Assembly (NCBI GenBank): GCA_035302145.1
Contig: DATGSX010000176.1
Span: 1 to 11,894, forward strand
DNA from: JAJYTI01 sp035302145
GTDB lineage: Bacteria > Bacteroidota > Bacteroidia > Flavobacteriales > Flavobacteriaceae
Reading direction: 5' to 3'
DNA length: 11,894 nucleotides
How positions within the stretch are numbered: position 1 is the first letter of the stretch; each line of letters begins with the position of its first letter. This document shows, piece by piece, positions 1 through 6,739 of this stretch. The notes under the pieces were generated by a model. The model saw nothing but the letters and a program-made list of their open reading frames with translations. It had not been told where the DNA came from and did no database searches. Position numbers and translations under genes: made by a program.

Positions 1-118
1 CTTTTTCAGTTGTTTGAGAAGTTCCAATAGACATTGGTTCTTTTTTCTCCTCTTTTTTGGAATCTCCTCCACAGCTCATCATAATGAGCGCTAAAGCTAA
101 TATTGCAAATCTGTGCAT
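1..118 (-). CDS. Lipoprotein of unknown function, N-terminal part only (truncated by window edge)
   Basis: An open frame starts at ATG 118-116 on the minus strand and stays open to the left edge, giving 39 codons. The N-terminus is a lipoprotein signal peptide: one basic residue (R3), a hydrophobic stretch (about residues 4-14) and a lipobox-like MMSC with the modifiable Cys at 16. A GGDS and then a Lys/Glu-rich linker (KKEEKKEP) follow, typical of the flexible tether of Bacteroidetes lipoproteins. The mature domain lies outside the window, so function cannot be given. Many lipoproteins with such a linker carry cytochrome c, peptidase or binding domains, but nothing here decides between them. 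A candidate promoter lies just upstream at 146-153, and the gene is transcribed away from the reductase gene on the other side of the gap. The start is supported by the signal peptide beginning directly at this Met. Confidence 0.7.
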   Translation of the reverse strand, partial: MHRFAILALALIMMSCGGDSKKEEKKEPMSIGTSQTTEK

Positions 119-145
119 AATAAAGTTTGATTTTTGATTACAGCA

Positions 146-153
146 CAAATATA
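146..153 (-). promoter_or_regulatory. Candidate -7 promoter element of the lipoprotein gene
   Basis: Read on the minus strand this is TATATTTG, an exact match to the Bacteroidetes -7 consensus TAnnTTTG. It lies 27 bp before the ATG at 118, which would give a leader of about 20 nt. A TTTG that could serve as the -33 element is at 172-169, but the spacing is only 15 bp against the usual 19-20, so the upstream half is weak. The call rests on the consensus match and position only. Confidence 0.4.
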
Positions 154-388
154 AGAGTTTCTAATCTGCAAACCTTTATAGCATTCATATACTATTGGAT
201 TTTAGTTTACATTTAACACTTGTATGCTAAAAGTTGTACTCTTATTTACAAATATCCTTTTATACTAAGGCAAAGATCTATTCGATTCTTAGAATAAGTC
301 ATTTCCCATAAATCGTAAGAATTATTAGCCACTTCTCTAAATTCATTTATTAGTCCTCTTAACGATTTTTCAATAACTGCCTAGGCTG

Positions 389-418
389 TTTCAATACAAA
401 GGTGTATTTTTAATTTCG
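389..418 (+). promoter_or_regulatory. Weak candidate promoter of the SDR reductase gene
   Basis: TAATTTCG at 411-418 matches the Bacteroidetes -7 consensus TAnnTTTG at all but one position. TTTC at 389-392 is a 3-of-4 match to the -33 TTTG, with an 18 bp spacer. Transcription would start near 425, ahead of both candidate start codons (454 and 472). Neither half is a perfect match, so confidence is low. Confidence 0.3.
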
Positions 419-471
419 TACACATAATTAAGTTACAATAAAGACAATCATTTATGATAGGCGTAAAACCA

Positions 472-1326
472 ATGCTGCATGAAAATGCATTGAAAGATAA
501 AACCGTATTAATTACAGGTGGCGGTAGCGGATTAGGCAAAGCTATGACAAAGCGACTTCTAGAATTAGGTGCTACTTTAATAATTACCTCTAGAAGTTTA
601 GAAAGATTAGAAAAAACCAAAAAGGAGTTAGAACCGGAAACAAGTGGAAAGGTATTTATTTTCTCTTGTGATGTTAGGGACTACGAGAATGTTGAGAAAA
701 TGCTAGACCAAGCCATAGAAGCTACTGGAGGAATTGACGTTTTAGTAAATAACGCAGCTGGCAATTTTATTTCTCCTACCGAAAGATTGAGCCCAAACGC
801 TTTTAATACAGTGGTTGATATTGTTTTAAAAGGCACAAGTAACTGTACGTTAGCATTAGGAAAACGATGGATAGCTAATAAAGAAAAGAATAAAAGCATA
901 CTAAACATAGTAACCACTTACTCATGGACTGGTTCTGCTTATGTTGTGCCTAGCGCAGCTGCAAAAGCAGGGGTATTAGCTTTAACCCGCTCCCTTGCAG
1001 TAGAATGGGCTAAATATGGCATTCGAACTAATGCCATAGCACCAGGTGCTTTCCCTACCAAAGGAGCTATGGAACGTCTACTTCCACCAGAATTGCAGCA
1101 CTTAACAGATATGACTAAAAAAATCCCGATGAGGCGTGTTGGGAAGCATGAAGAACTAGGCAACTTAGCATCCTATATAATATCGGATTATGCTAGCTTC
1201 CTTAACGGAGAAGTTATCACCCTCGATGGCGGCGAATGGTTACAAGGTGCAGGACAGTTTAATTTCTTACAACAAATTCCAGATGAAATGTGGGATGCTT
1301 TAGAGCAAATGAGAAAGAAAAGCTAA
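472..1326 (+). CDS. SDR-family oxidoreductase, 2,4-dienoyl-CoA reductase (DECR1) type
   Basis: A 284-residue Rossmann-fold short-chain dehydrogenase/reductase, probably a cytoplasmic NADPH-dependent reductase of 2,4-dienoyl-CoA in unsaturated fatty-acid beta-oxidation. Numbered from Met at 472, the cofactor loop TGGGSGLG is at 15-22 and SRSLERL (42-48) follows the second strand; an Arg there suits NADP(H). NNAAGNF spans 93-99. The classical SDR YxxxK is replaced by SAAAK (161-165), preceded by a Tyr at 150 in VTTYSWTG. These four positions (N98, Y150, S161, K165) correspond to my recollection of human DECR1 Asn148, Tyr199, Ser210 and Lys214, and the surrounding VVPSAAAKAGV and NNAAGNFISPTERLSPNA are strikingly DECR-like. 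An in-frame ATG at 454 would add MIGVKP; I prefer 472 because flavobacterial relatives, as I remember them, start with a short ML.ENAL-like N-terminus. The gene stands alone: it has its own upstream gap, and a terminator follows. The substrate is inferred, and another enoyl or dienoyl substrate is possible. Confidence 0.88.
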   Translation: MLHENALKDKTVLITGGGSGLGKAMTKRLLELGATLIITSRSLERLEKTKKELEPETSGKVFIFSCDVRDYENVEKMLDQAIEATGGIDVLVNNAAGNFISPTERLSPNAFNTVVDIVLKGTSNCTLALGKRWIANKEKNKSILNIVTTYSWTGSAYVVPSAAAKAGVLALTRSLAVEWAKYGIRTNAIAPGAFPTKGAMERLLPPELQHLTDMTKKIPMRRVGKHEELGNLASYIISDYASFLNGEVITLDGGEWLQGAGQFNFLQQIPDEMWDALEQMRKKS

Positions 1327-1375
1327 TTCCCTCATACTTTTCCTCTTTGTGATTAGTATATTGTGGCTTAAAATT

Positions 1376-1404
1376 ATTCCGAAGTTTATAGCTTCGGAAT
1401 TTTT
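1376..1404 (+). terminator. Intrinsic terminator after the reductase gene
   Basis: ATTCCGAAG (1376-1384) and CTTCGGAAT (1392-1400) form a perfect 9 bp stem with a 7 nt loop that can close by one further T-G pair. The stem runs straight into a T tract ending at 1404, and an A-rich stretch precedes it. It lies 49 bp after the reductase stop and before the parA promoter candidate, so it separates the two transcription units. Confidence 0.85.
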
Positions 1405-1436
1405 AAAATTAAATATAATGACTTAGAGGCACTCTA

Positions 1437-1468
1437 TTTCATATATATATAATATAGTAGTATTTTTG
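1437..1468 (+). promoter_or_regulatory. Candidate promoter of the parA-wbqC operon
   Basis: TATTTTTG at 1461-1468 fits the Bacteroidetes -7 consensus TAnnTTTG exactly. TTTC at 1437-1440 is a one-mismatch -33 element, with a 20 bp spacer made largely of alternating AT. The expected transcript would start near 1475, leaving a leader of about 20 nt before the parA ATG at 1495. This is the best promoter match in the window. Confidence 0.6.
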
Positions 1469-1494
1469 TACCTTATAATATTCCAAAATAATCT

Positions 1495-2259
1495 ATGGGT
1501 AAAGTAATTGCAATTGCAAATCAGAAAGGTGGCGTAGGTAAAACTACCACTGCTATTAACTTAGCAGCTTCATTGGGAGTACTAGAGAAAAAAGTTCTCT
1601 TGGTCGATGCAGATCCACAAGCAAACGCTACATCTGGGTTGGGATTGGATACCGAAACTGTCGAAATAGGCACCTATAGAATACTAGAGTCACCGGATTT
1701 AATACACGATGCGATTCAAGTATCCGACTCACCCAATTTGGATGTCGTACCTGCTCATATAGATTTGGTTGCAATAGAAATAGAATTGGTAGATGTTCCG
1801 AATAGGGAGTATCGGATGCAAACCGCAATAAATAAAGTAAAAGACCAATATGATTTTATAATTTTGGACTGTGCACCATCTTTGGGTTTACTTACATTAA
1901 ACGCGCTTACTGCTGCCGATTCGGTAATTATACCCATTCAATGTGAATACTTTGCATTAGAGGGATTGGGAAAACTACTGAATACCATTAAAAGTGTACA
2001 GCGCATACACAACCCATCATTGGATATAGAGGGGCTTCTATTAACCATGTTCGATTCGCGTCTTAGATTGTCTAATCAAGTGGTAGACGAAGTCCAAAAG
2101 CATTTTAAAGATATGGTTTTCCAAACTATAATCAGACGAAATGTACGTTTAAGCGAAGCACCTAGTTATGGTGAAAGTATTATAACTTACGATGCAAGCA
2201 GTGCAGGTGCAAACGATTACTTGAGTTTAGCAGAAGAATTAATCAGAAAAAACAATTAA
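1495..2259 (+). CDS. parA: Chromosome partitioning ATPase ParA (Soj)
   Basis: A 254-residue ATPase that drives segregation of the replicated origin region together with ParB. It binds DNA non-specifically as an ATP dimer and is released when ParB stimulates hydrolysis. The deviant Walker A KGGVGKTT is at 11-18, with the signature Lys at 11 and the P-loop Lys at 16. Walker A' is VLLVDADPQAN (34-44), Walker B FIILDCAPS (121-129). The C-terminal NVRLSEAPSYGESI (216-229) is typical of chromosomal Soj-type proteins. It has no N-terminal helix-turn-helix, so it is the short chromosomal form and not a plasmid ParA of the P1 type. The length is normal. It opens a six-gene run, with 7 bp to parB. No clear Shine-Dalgarno precedes the ATG, as is usual in this phylum. 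Confidence 0.97.
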   Translation: MGKVIAIANQKGGVGKTTTAINLAASLGVLEKKVLLVDADPQANATSGLGLDTETVEIGTYRILESPDLIHDAIQVSDSPNLDVVPAHIDLVAIEIELVDVPNREYRMQTAINKVKDQYDFIILDCAPSLGLLTLNALTAADSVIIPIQCEYFALEGLGKLLNTIKSVQRIHNPSLDIEGLLLTMFDSRLRLSNQVVDEVQKHFKDMVFQTIIRRNVRLSEAPSYGESIITYDASSAGANDYLSLAEELIRKNN

Positions 2260-2266
2260 TATAACA

Positions 2267-3160
2267 ATGGCAAAGGCAACAAGGAAACAGGCATTAGGAA
2301 GAGGATTATCAGCATTGTTAAACGATCCGAAAGAGGAAATAAAATCGGCTGAAGATAAAAATGCCGATAAAATAGTAGGAACAATCATAGAGTTGGAAAT
2401 TGAAAATATTGAAGTTAACCCTTTTCAACCAAGAACAAGCTTTAACGAAGAAAGTTTAAAAGAACTAGCTTCCTCAATTAAAGAGTTAGGAATTATTCAA
2501 CCTATAACGGTACGTAAACTTTCTAGAAATAAGTTTCAATTGGTAAGTGGAGAAAGACGTTTCCGTGCAGCTAAACTGGTCGGATTAGAAACTATTCCTT
2601 CATATGTACGCCTTGCCAATGACCAAGAATCGCTAGAAATGGCTTTGGTGGAAAACATTCAACGACAGGATTTAGACCCTATCGAAATAGCCCTTTCTTA
2701 CGAAAGACTCATAAACGAAATAGAACTTACTCAAGAAGCACTAAGCGACCGAGTAGGAAAAAGTCGATCAACAATAGCCAATTATTTACGCCTGTTGAAA
2801 TTGGATCCTATTATTCAGACTGGAATGCGCGACGCATTTATTACTATGGGACACGGACGAGCATTAATAAATATTGATGACCCTAAAACCCAAATAGACA
2901 TTTATATGAAGGTAATAGACCAGTCGCTATCTGTTCGTCAAACCGAAGCATTGGTCCGAGAATATAAAAACCCAACCGCCAAAGAAGCTAAAAAACCAAG
3001 TTTACCTAACTTCGCACAAAAAGCTAAGAAGGAGTTATCTAGTTATTTAGATAGTAAGGTTAGTTTGCGAGTTAACAAATCTGGAAAAGGACAAATGGTG
3101 GTGCCTTTTAAAAGTGAGGAAGATTTAAATAGAATACTTAAACTAATTAGACGTGAGTAA
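2267..3160 (+). CDS. parB: Chromosome partitioning protein ParB (Spo0J), parS-binding CTPase
   Basis: A 297-residue centromere-binding protein that loads at parS sites near the origin, spreads as a CTP-dependent clamp and stimulates ParA. The N-terminal segment with ALGRGLSALL (9-18) is the ParA-contacting basic tail of the family. The ParB/Srx fold follows, with NPFQPR (51-56), GERRFRAA (95-102, the CTP/arginine motif) and ENIQRQDLDPIE (129-140). A helix-turn-helix for parS recognition lies at about 155-177 (TQEALSDRVGKSRSTIANYL), and a C-terminal dimerisation region at about 250-297. Length and motif order are complete. The stop codon at 3158-3160 overlaps the GTG start of the next gene, implying translational coupling. 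I found no complete parS (TGTTNCACGTGAAACA) in the window, so its target lies elsewhere. Confidence 0.97.
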   Translation: MAKATRKQALGRGLSALLNDPKEEIKSAEDKNADKIVGTIIELEIENIEVNPFQPRTSFNEESLKELASSIKELGIIQPITVRKLSRNKFQLVSGERRFRAAKLVGLETIPSYVRLANDQESLEMALVENIQRQDLDPIEIALSYERLINEIELTQEALSDRVGKSRSTIANYLRLLKLDPIIQTGMRDAFITMGHGRALINIDDPKTQIDIYMKVIDQSLSVRQTEALVREYKNPTAKEAKKPSLPNFAQKAKKELSSYLDSKVSLRVNKSGKGQMVVPFKSEEDLNRILKLIRRE

Positions 3161-3728
3161 GATTGTAATATTTTTTACACTCTTACTGACCACTACCCTA
3201 GTATCTATTGCACAAGAATCCGACAGTCTAAGAGTAAAAGGGAACAGCAAAAATTTCGCTGAAGAATACAATCCACTAGCACCAGCAACAGCAGCTTTTT
3301 ATTCTGCCGTACTTCCTGGTTTGGGACAAGCCTACAATAAAAGGTACTGGAAAATCCCTCTGGTATATGCAGGTATTGGCGCTGGAATTTACTACCATTT
3401 AGAAAACAAAAAAGATTATAAACGGTTCAGAGATATCTATAAACGGCGTTTAGAAGGCTATACCGACGATGAGTATTATGGAGATGGCGACACTCCAAAA
3501 GTTTCAAACCAGCGTTTGCGAGATGCACAACGCACCGCACAAAGAAATAAAGATTTAAGTATAGCAGTAGCCATTGGGTTTTATTTAATAAACATTATTG
3601 ACGCAAACGTAGATGCACACTTAAAACAATTTAATATAAGCGAAGATCTATCGCTACAACCACGAATCGGAATTGATCCTGTACAATTTCACTCTACCTA
3701 CACTCTATCATTGAATTTTAAATTATGA
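3153..3728 (+). CDS. DUF5683 family exported or membrane protein, function unknown
   Basis: A 191-residue protein starting at GTG 3153, inside the last codons of parB (8 bp overlap). The GTG start is chosen because the signal peptide begins right there: MSKIVIFF..., a hydrophobic run and a probable cleavage after SIAQ near residue 21. The segment AAFYSAVLPGLGQAYNKRYWK (about 47-67) is the hallmark of DUF5683, a Bacteroidetes family of unknown function. A hydrophobic segment follows at about 68-83, and another at about 137-150. Between them is a charged, Tyr-rich stretch (about 84-125). Its stop overlaps the dapB start in the arrangement ATGA (3725-3728), so it is tightly bound into the parAB-dapB operon. 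From the signal peptide it acts in the envelope; nothing in the sequence gives a biochemical role. Confidence 0.85.
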   Translation: MSKIVIFFTLLLTTTLVSIAQESDSLRVKGNSKNFAEEYNPLAPATAAFYSAVLPGLGQAYNKRYWKIPLVYAGIGAGIYYHLENKKDYKRFRDIYKRRLEGYTDDEYYGDGDTPKVSNQRLRDAQRTAQRNKDLSIAVAIGFYLINIIDANVDAHLKQFNISEDLSLQPRIGIDPVQFHSTYTLSLNFKL

Positions 3729-4426
3729 GAATAGCACTTATAGGATATGGAAAGATGGGGAAAACCATCGAAAAACTAGCCAAAGATAAAGGCCATACAA
3801 TAGTTTATAAGTCTACCGCAGATTGGAGCGAAGGCGATTTAAATACTGCCGATGTAGTTATAGAATTCAGTACTCCAACAGCTGCTACAGAAAATATTAA
3901 GATGTGTTTCGATAAGAATATCCCTGTGGTTTGTGGCACTACCGGATGGTTAAACAAATACGAAGAAATAACAAAGGATTGTAAAGATAAGAATGGTGCT
4001 TTGCTTTATGCATCTAACTTTAGCTTAGGAGTTAACATCTTATTCCATGTAAACAAAGTTTTAGCAAAAATCATGGAAAACTTTCCAGAATACCAAATCC
4101 AAATAGAAGAAACACACCACACCGAAAAAATTGACGCACCTAGTGGAACCGCTATTTCTCTTGCCAACGATATAGTGCCGTTTAGAGGTAAAACAAAATG
4201 GACCTTAGATAAAGAAAAAGAAGATAGCATTCCAATTTATGCTTATCGTGAATCGGAAGTTAGAGGCACTCACACTATCACTTATCGTTCTCAAATAGAT
4301 ACATTGAGCATAAAGCACGAAGCGCATAGCCGCCAGGGTTTTGCTATGGGTGCCATTTTAGCAGCGGAATGGTTGAAAGATAAAAAAGGAGTATTCACTA
4401 TGAATGATATACTCCAATTAAAATAA
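3725..4426 (+). CDS. dapB: 4-hydroxy-tetrahydrodipicolinate reductase
   Basis: A 233-residue cytoplasmic NAD(P)H-dependent reductase of the diaminopimelate/lysine pathway, which feeds peptidoglycan cross-linking. The N-terminal nucleotide-binding loop IGYGKMGK is at 6-13, EFSTPTA at 47-53 and CGTTGW at 70-75. The catalytic segment EETHHTEKIDAPSGTA (128-143) holds the proton-donor His pair (131/132) and Lys135, equivalent to E. coli His159 and Lys163. SRQGFAMGAILAAEWL (202-217) is the conserved C-terminal part. It is about 40 residues shorter than the E. coli enzyme (273), which I believe is usual for Bacteroidetes; all catalytic motifs are present, so this is not a truncation. The start overlaps the preceding stop by four bases (ATGA). 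Confidence 0.95.
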   Translation: MRIALIGYGKMGKTIEKLAKDKGHTIVYKSTADWSEGDLNTADVVIEFSTPTAATENIKMCFDKNIPVVCGTTGWLNKYEEITKDCKDKNGALLYASNFSLGVNILFHVNKVLAKIMENFPEYQIQIEETHHTEKIDAPSGTAISLANDIVPFRGKTKWTLDKEKEDSIPIYAYRESEVRGTHTITYRSQIDTLSIKHEAHSRQGFAMGAILAAEWLKDKKGVFTMNDILQLK

Positions 4427-4446
4427 AATATTAAAGATTATAAGTT

Positions 4447-6009
4447 ATGACAGTAACAGCATGGTTAGGCCTGTTCTTTTTTATCCAAATACTACATTTT
4501 GCATGTACTTGGAAACTTTATATTGCAGCCAACAGAAAAGCTTGGGAAGCTATAGTACCAGTGTATAACGCAGTGGTGCTCATGAAAATTATAAACCGAC
4601 CAAGATGGTGGGTTATTCTTCTTTTCCTTCCCATTATAAACCTAATCATGATTCCAGTAGTCTGGATAGAAACCTTACGCAGTTTCGGAAAAAACACCTA
4701 CAAAGACACCTTTCTAGGTATTATAACTCTTGGTTTATATATAGGGTATGTAAACTACACTCAAGAGCTTGCACACATTAAAGACAGAAGTTTACAAACC
4801 AAATCCAAGTCAGGCGAATGGGTAAGTTCCATTCTATTTGCAGTAGTAGCAGCAAGTATTATTCACACCTATTTTATTCAACCTTTTACCATTCCGACCT
4901 CCTCTTTAGAGAAAACATTACTTGTAGGAGATTACCTATTTGTAAGCAAACTTCACTATGGAGCTCGCGCACCAATGACAGCTTTAAGTCTTCCAATGGT
5001 TCACGATACCATACCGGTAGTTAAAAGCAAATCCTATATCAATAAACCACAACTACCCTATGTTAGAATTCCAGGGTTTCAAAAAATAAAACGAAATGAT
5101 ATTGTGGTGTTCAATTGGCCTGTAGACACTTTAGTGGATATAAATAATCCGGCAAAGGGAAGTCGAATTAAACCAATAGACAAGAAGTCCAATTATGTAA
5201 AACGAGCGGTTGGTATCCCTGGTGACTCCTTAGCAATAGTAGATAAACAAATGTATATAAATGGAGAGGCACTAGAACTACCCGATAGGGCAAAACTTCA
5301 GTTTTCGTATGTTGTAGTTAGTGATAAACCTCTGAACTTAAATTATATTGCACAACGATTTGATATCACGGATATATTTCCTTTAAACAGAGAATACACT
5401 GGATTTCAAGCATATATGACCGACGAGGCTTATGAACGTCTAAAAAGTTACCCTGACATAAAAAGTATTACTCCAATTACGCATGAGAAAGGTAAAGTAG
5501 ACCAAAGTATTTTCCCACATGACAGCCGATATGGATGGAATGTAGATAATTTTGGACCAATTTATATTCCAAAGAAAGGAGCTACTGTAGCAATTACACC
5601 AGAAACTATTCCATTCTATAAATCTATTATAGAAGTATACGAAGGTAGAGAAATGGGAATAGATAACAAGATACAAGTAGACTATGGCAATGTACTTCTA
5701 AATGGTGAGCCTATTACAGAATACACTTTTTTACAAGATTATTATTGGATGATGGGTGACAATCGACATAACTCTCAAGACGCTAGGAATTGGGGTTATG
5801 TACCTTTTAATCATATAGTAGGGAAACCAGTTATGGTGTTCATGAGCATTAATAACCGTCTACAAGGCTTAGGCAATAAAATACGAACCGAACGCCTATT
5901 TACTACCGTACATGGAAAAGGCGAACCGAAATCCTATTTATATTATGTTATTGCAGGAATCGTACTACTTATTGTAGGTGGTGAGATTAGAAAGCGAAGA
6001 AAGAAATAA
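4447..6009 (+). CDS. lepB: Signal peptidase I, long Bacteroidetes form
   Basis: A 520-residue inner-membrane serine/lysine protease that removes signal peptides from exported proteins. An N-terminal hydrophobic region (about 3-27, 53-72, 88-103) resembles the DUF5684-type domain often fused to Bacteroidetes LepB. A further membrane segment (about 127-145) leads into the S26 domain. The catalytic Ser is S153 in IPTSSLEKTLLVGD (149-162) and the general base Lys is K252 in YVKRAVGIPGD (250-260). Box E, GDNRHNSQDAR, is at 437-447. Between the Lys motif and box E lie about 175 residues, including an insertion compared with E. coli. A final hydrophobic helix (about 498-512) ends in a basic tail, RKRRKK. 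The residue after the nucleophile is Leu where Met is usual, and box E has DAR for DSR. A 20 bp gap separates it from dapB, so it is probably cotranscribed. Confidence 0.95.
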   Translation: MTVTAWLGLFFFIQILHFACTWKLYIAANRKAWEAIVPVYNAVVLMKIINRPRWWVILLFLPIINLIMIPVVWIETLRSFGKNTYKDTFLGIITLGLYIGYVNYTQELAHIKDRSLQTKSKSGEWVSSILFAVVAASIIHTYFIQPFTIPTSSLEKTLLVGDYLFVSKLHYGARAPMTALSLPMVHDTIPVVKSKSYINKPQLPYVRIPGFQKIKRNDIVVFNWPVDTLVDINNPAKGSRIKPIDKKSNYVKRAVGIPGDSLAIVDKQMYINGEALELPDRAKLQFSYVVVSDKPLNLNYIAQRFDITDIFPLNREYTGFQAYMTDEAYERLKSYPDIKSITPITHEKGKVDQSIFPHDSRYGWNVDNFGPIYIPKKGATVAITPETIPFYKSIIEVYEGREMGIDNKIQVDYGNVLLNGEPITEYTFLQDYYWMMGDNRHNSQDARNWGYVPFNHIVGKPVMVFMSINNRLQGLGNKIRTERLFTTVHGKGEPKSYLYYVIAGIVLLIVGGEIRKRRKK

Positions 6010-6030
6010 GCATAAAGTATTTTAAATTTT

Positions 6031-6669
6031 ATGGATAAGGTATTGGTCTATCCTGCATATTTCCCTTGTGCACTGCAATTAGCTGCTATGGCACAAGCAG
6101 ATTCTGTGGTGTTTGAACTACATGACAACTATCAAAAGCAAACCTATAGGAATCGCGCTTATATTGCACATAGCAATGGCATACTGGTATTAAACGCTCC
6201 GATTATAAAACATAAAATTTCGGGCAACAGTCGTAGAAAAACAAAGGAAATTCAAACAAGTGTACATACTCCTTGGCAGCAGCATCACTTCAAATCTATT
6301 GAATCTGCCTATCGTTCCTCACCTTTCTATGACTTTTATATAGATGATCTAATGCCACTTTTTAATGAGCCTGTAGAAAGCCTACAAACTCATAACATGA
6401 AAATTTTTAATATTTTATGTGAGGTTTTAGAATGGGAAGTTAAAACAGAAATAACAACTGAATACCAACAGGAATTCGACGGAAATGACCTTCGTGGTTT
6501 AATCAATGCCAAAAGAAAAATATTTCATTCCTTTAGTCCTTATATTCAAGTGTTTGATGAATCAAATGGTTTCCTTCCTAATTTAAGTGTACTAGATTTA
6601 TTATTTAATCTTGGACCAAATACACTATCCTATCTAAGAGCCGAAGAAATAGATTTTAGTTTATACTAG
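6031..6669 (+). CDS. WbqC-like family protein
   Basis: A 212-residue soluble protein with the features of the WbqC-like family (PF08889). It has YPAYFP (7-12) near the start, NYQKQTYRNR (33-42), W82 and H85 in the segment leading to SIESAYRSSPFYDFY (89-103), and a C-terminal LSVLDLLFNLGPNTL (185-199). Some family members sit in O-antigen loci and were suggested to act in sugar or glycan modification, but the biochemical role is not established and I do not assign one. There is no signal peptide or membrane segment. It follows lepB by 21 bp with no visible terminator or promoter, so it is probably the last gene of the parA-led operon. The symbol wbqC is avoided because this is a family resemblance, not an orthology claim. 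Confidence 0.85.
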   Translation: MDKVLVYPAYFPCALQLAAMAQADSVVFELHDNYQKQTYRNRAYIAHSNGILVLNAPIIKHKISGNSRRKTKEIQTSVHTPWQQHHFKSIESAYRSSPFYDFYIDDLMPLFNEPVESLQTHNMKIFNILCEVLEWEVKTEITTEYQQEFDGNDLRGLINAKRKIFHSFSPYIQVFDESNGFLPNLSVLDLLFNLGPNTLSYLRAEEIDFSLY

Positions 6670-6715
6670 AATAAAACTACTGGAAATCACTCTCTAACCA
6701 TTTGGATATAGAACG

Positions 6716-6731
6716 TGTTTATTTATAAACA
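6716..6731. terminator. Weak hairpin between the two converging operons
   Basis: TGTTTAT (6716-6722) and ATAAACA (6725-6731) form an all-but-one A/T stem of up to 7 bp around a two-base centre, in the 70 bp gap where the wbqC-like gene and the EEP gene converge. The position suits a bidirectional terminator, but the stem is weak and no long T tract follows on either strand. It is listed as a candidate only. Confidence 0.3.
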
Positions 6732-6739
6732 TTAATTTG

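Larger units (their letters stand above)
119..471. other. Intergenic region between divergent lipoprotein and reductase genes
   Basis: About 350 bp of AT-rich sequence without a plausible gene. The longest forward start, at 224, gives only 14 codons. It holds the two divergent promoter candidates (146-153 minus, 389-418 plus) and a short perfect palindrome, ATTCT-T-AGAAT, at 285-295, which could be a small operator but is not distinctive in such AT-rich DNA. I see no tRNA, riboswitch or repeat in it. The length is more than two promoters need, so an unrecognised small RNA or regulatory region cannot be excluded. Confidence 0.6.

Noticed and set aside
224..268. Short hydrophobic open frame (14 codons) in the left intergenic region
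   Set aside because: It is too short, has no promoter or ribosome-binding evidence, and is of a length easily produced by chance.
454..471. Upstream ATG that would add six residues to the reductase
   Set aside because: It is possible and in frame, but the extension MIGVKP has no counterpart in relatives as I remember them, so the start at 472 was preferred. Neither start has a clear ribosome binding site.
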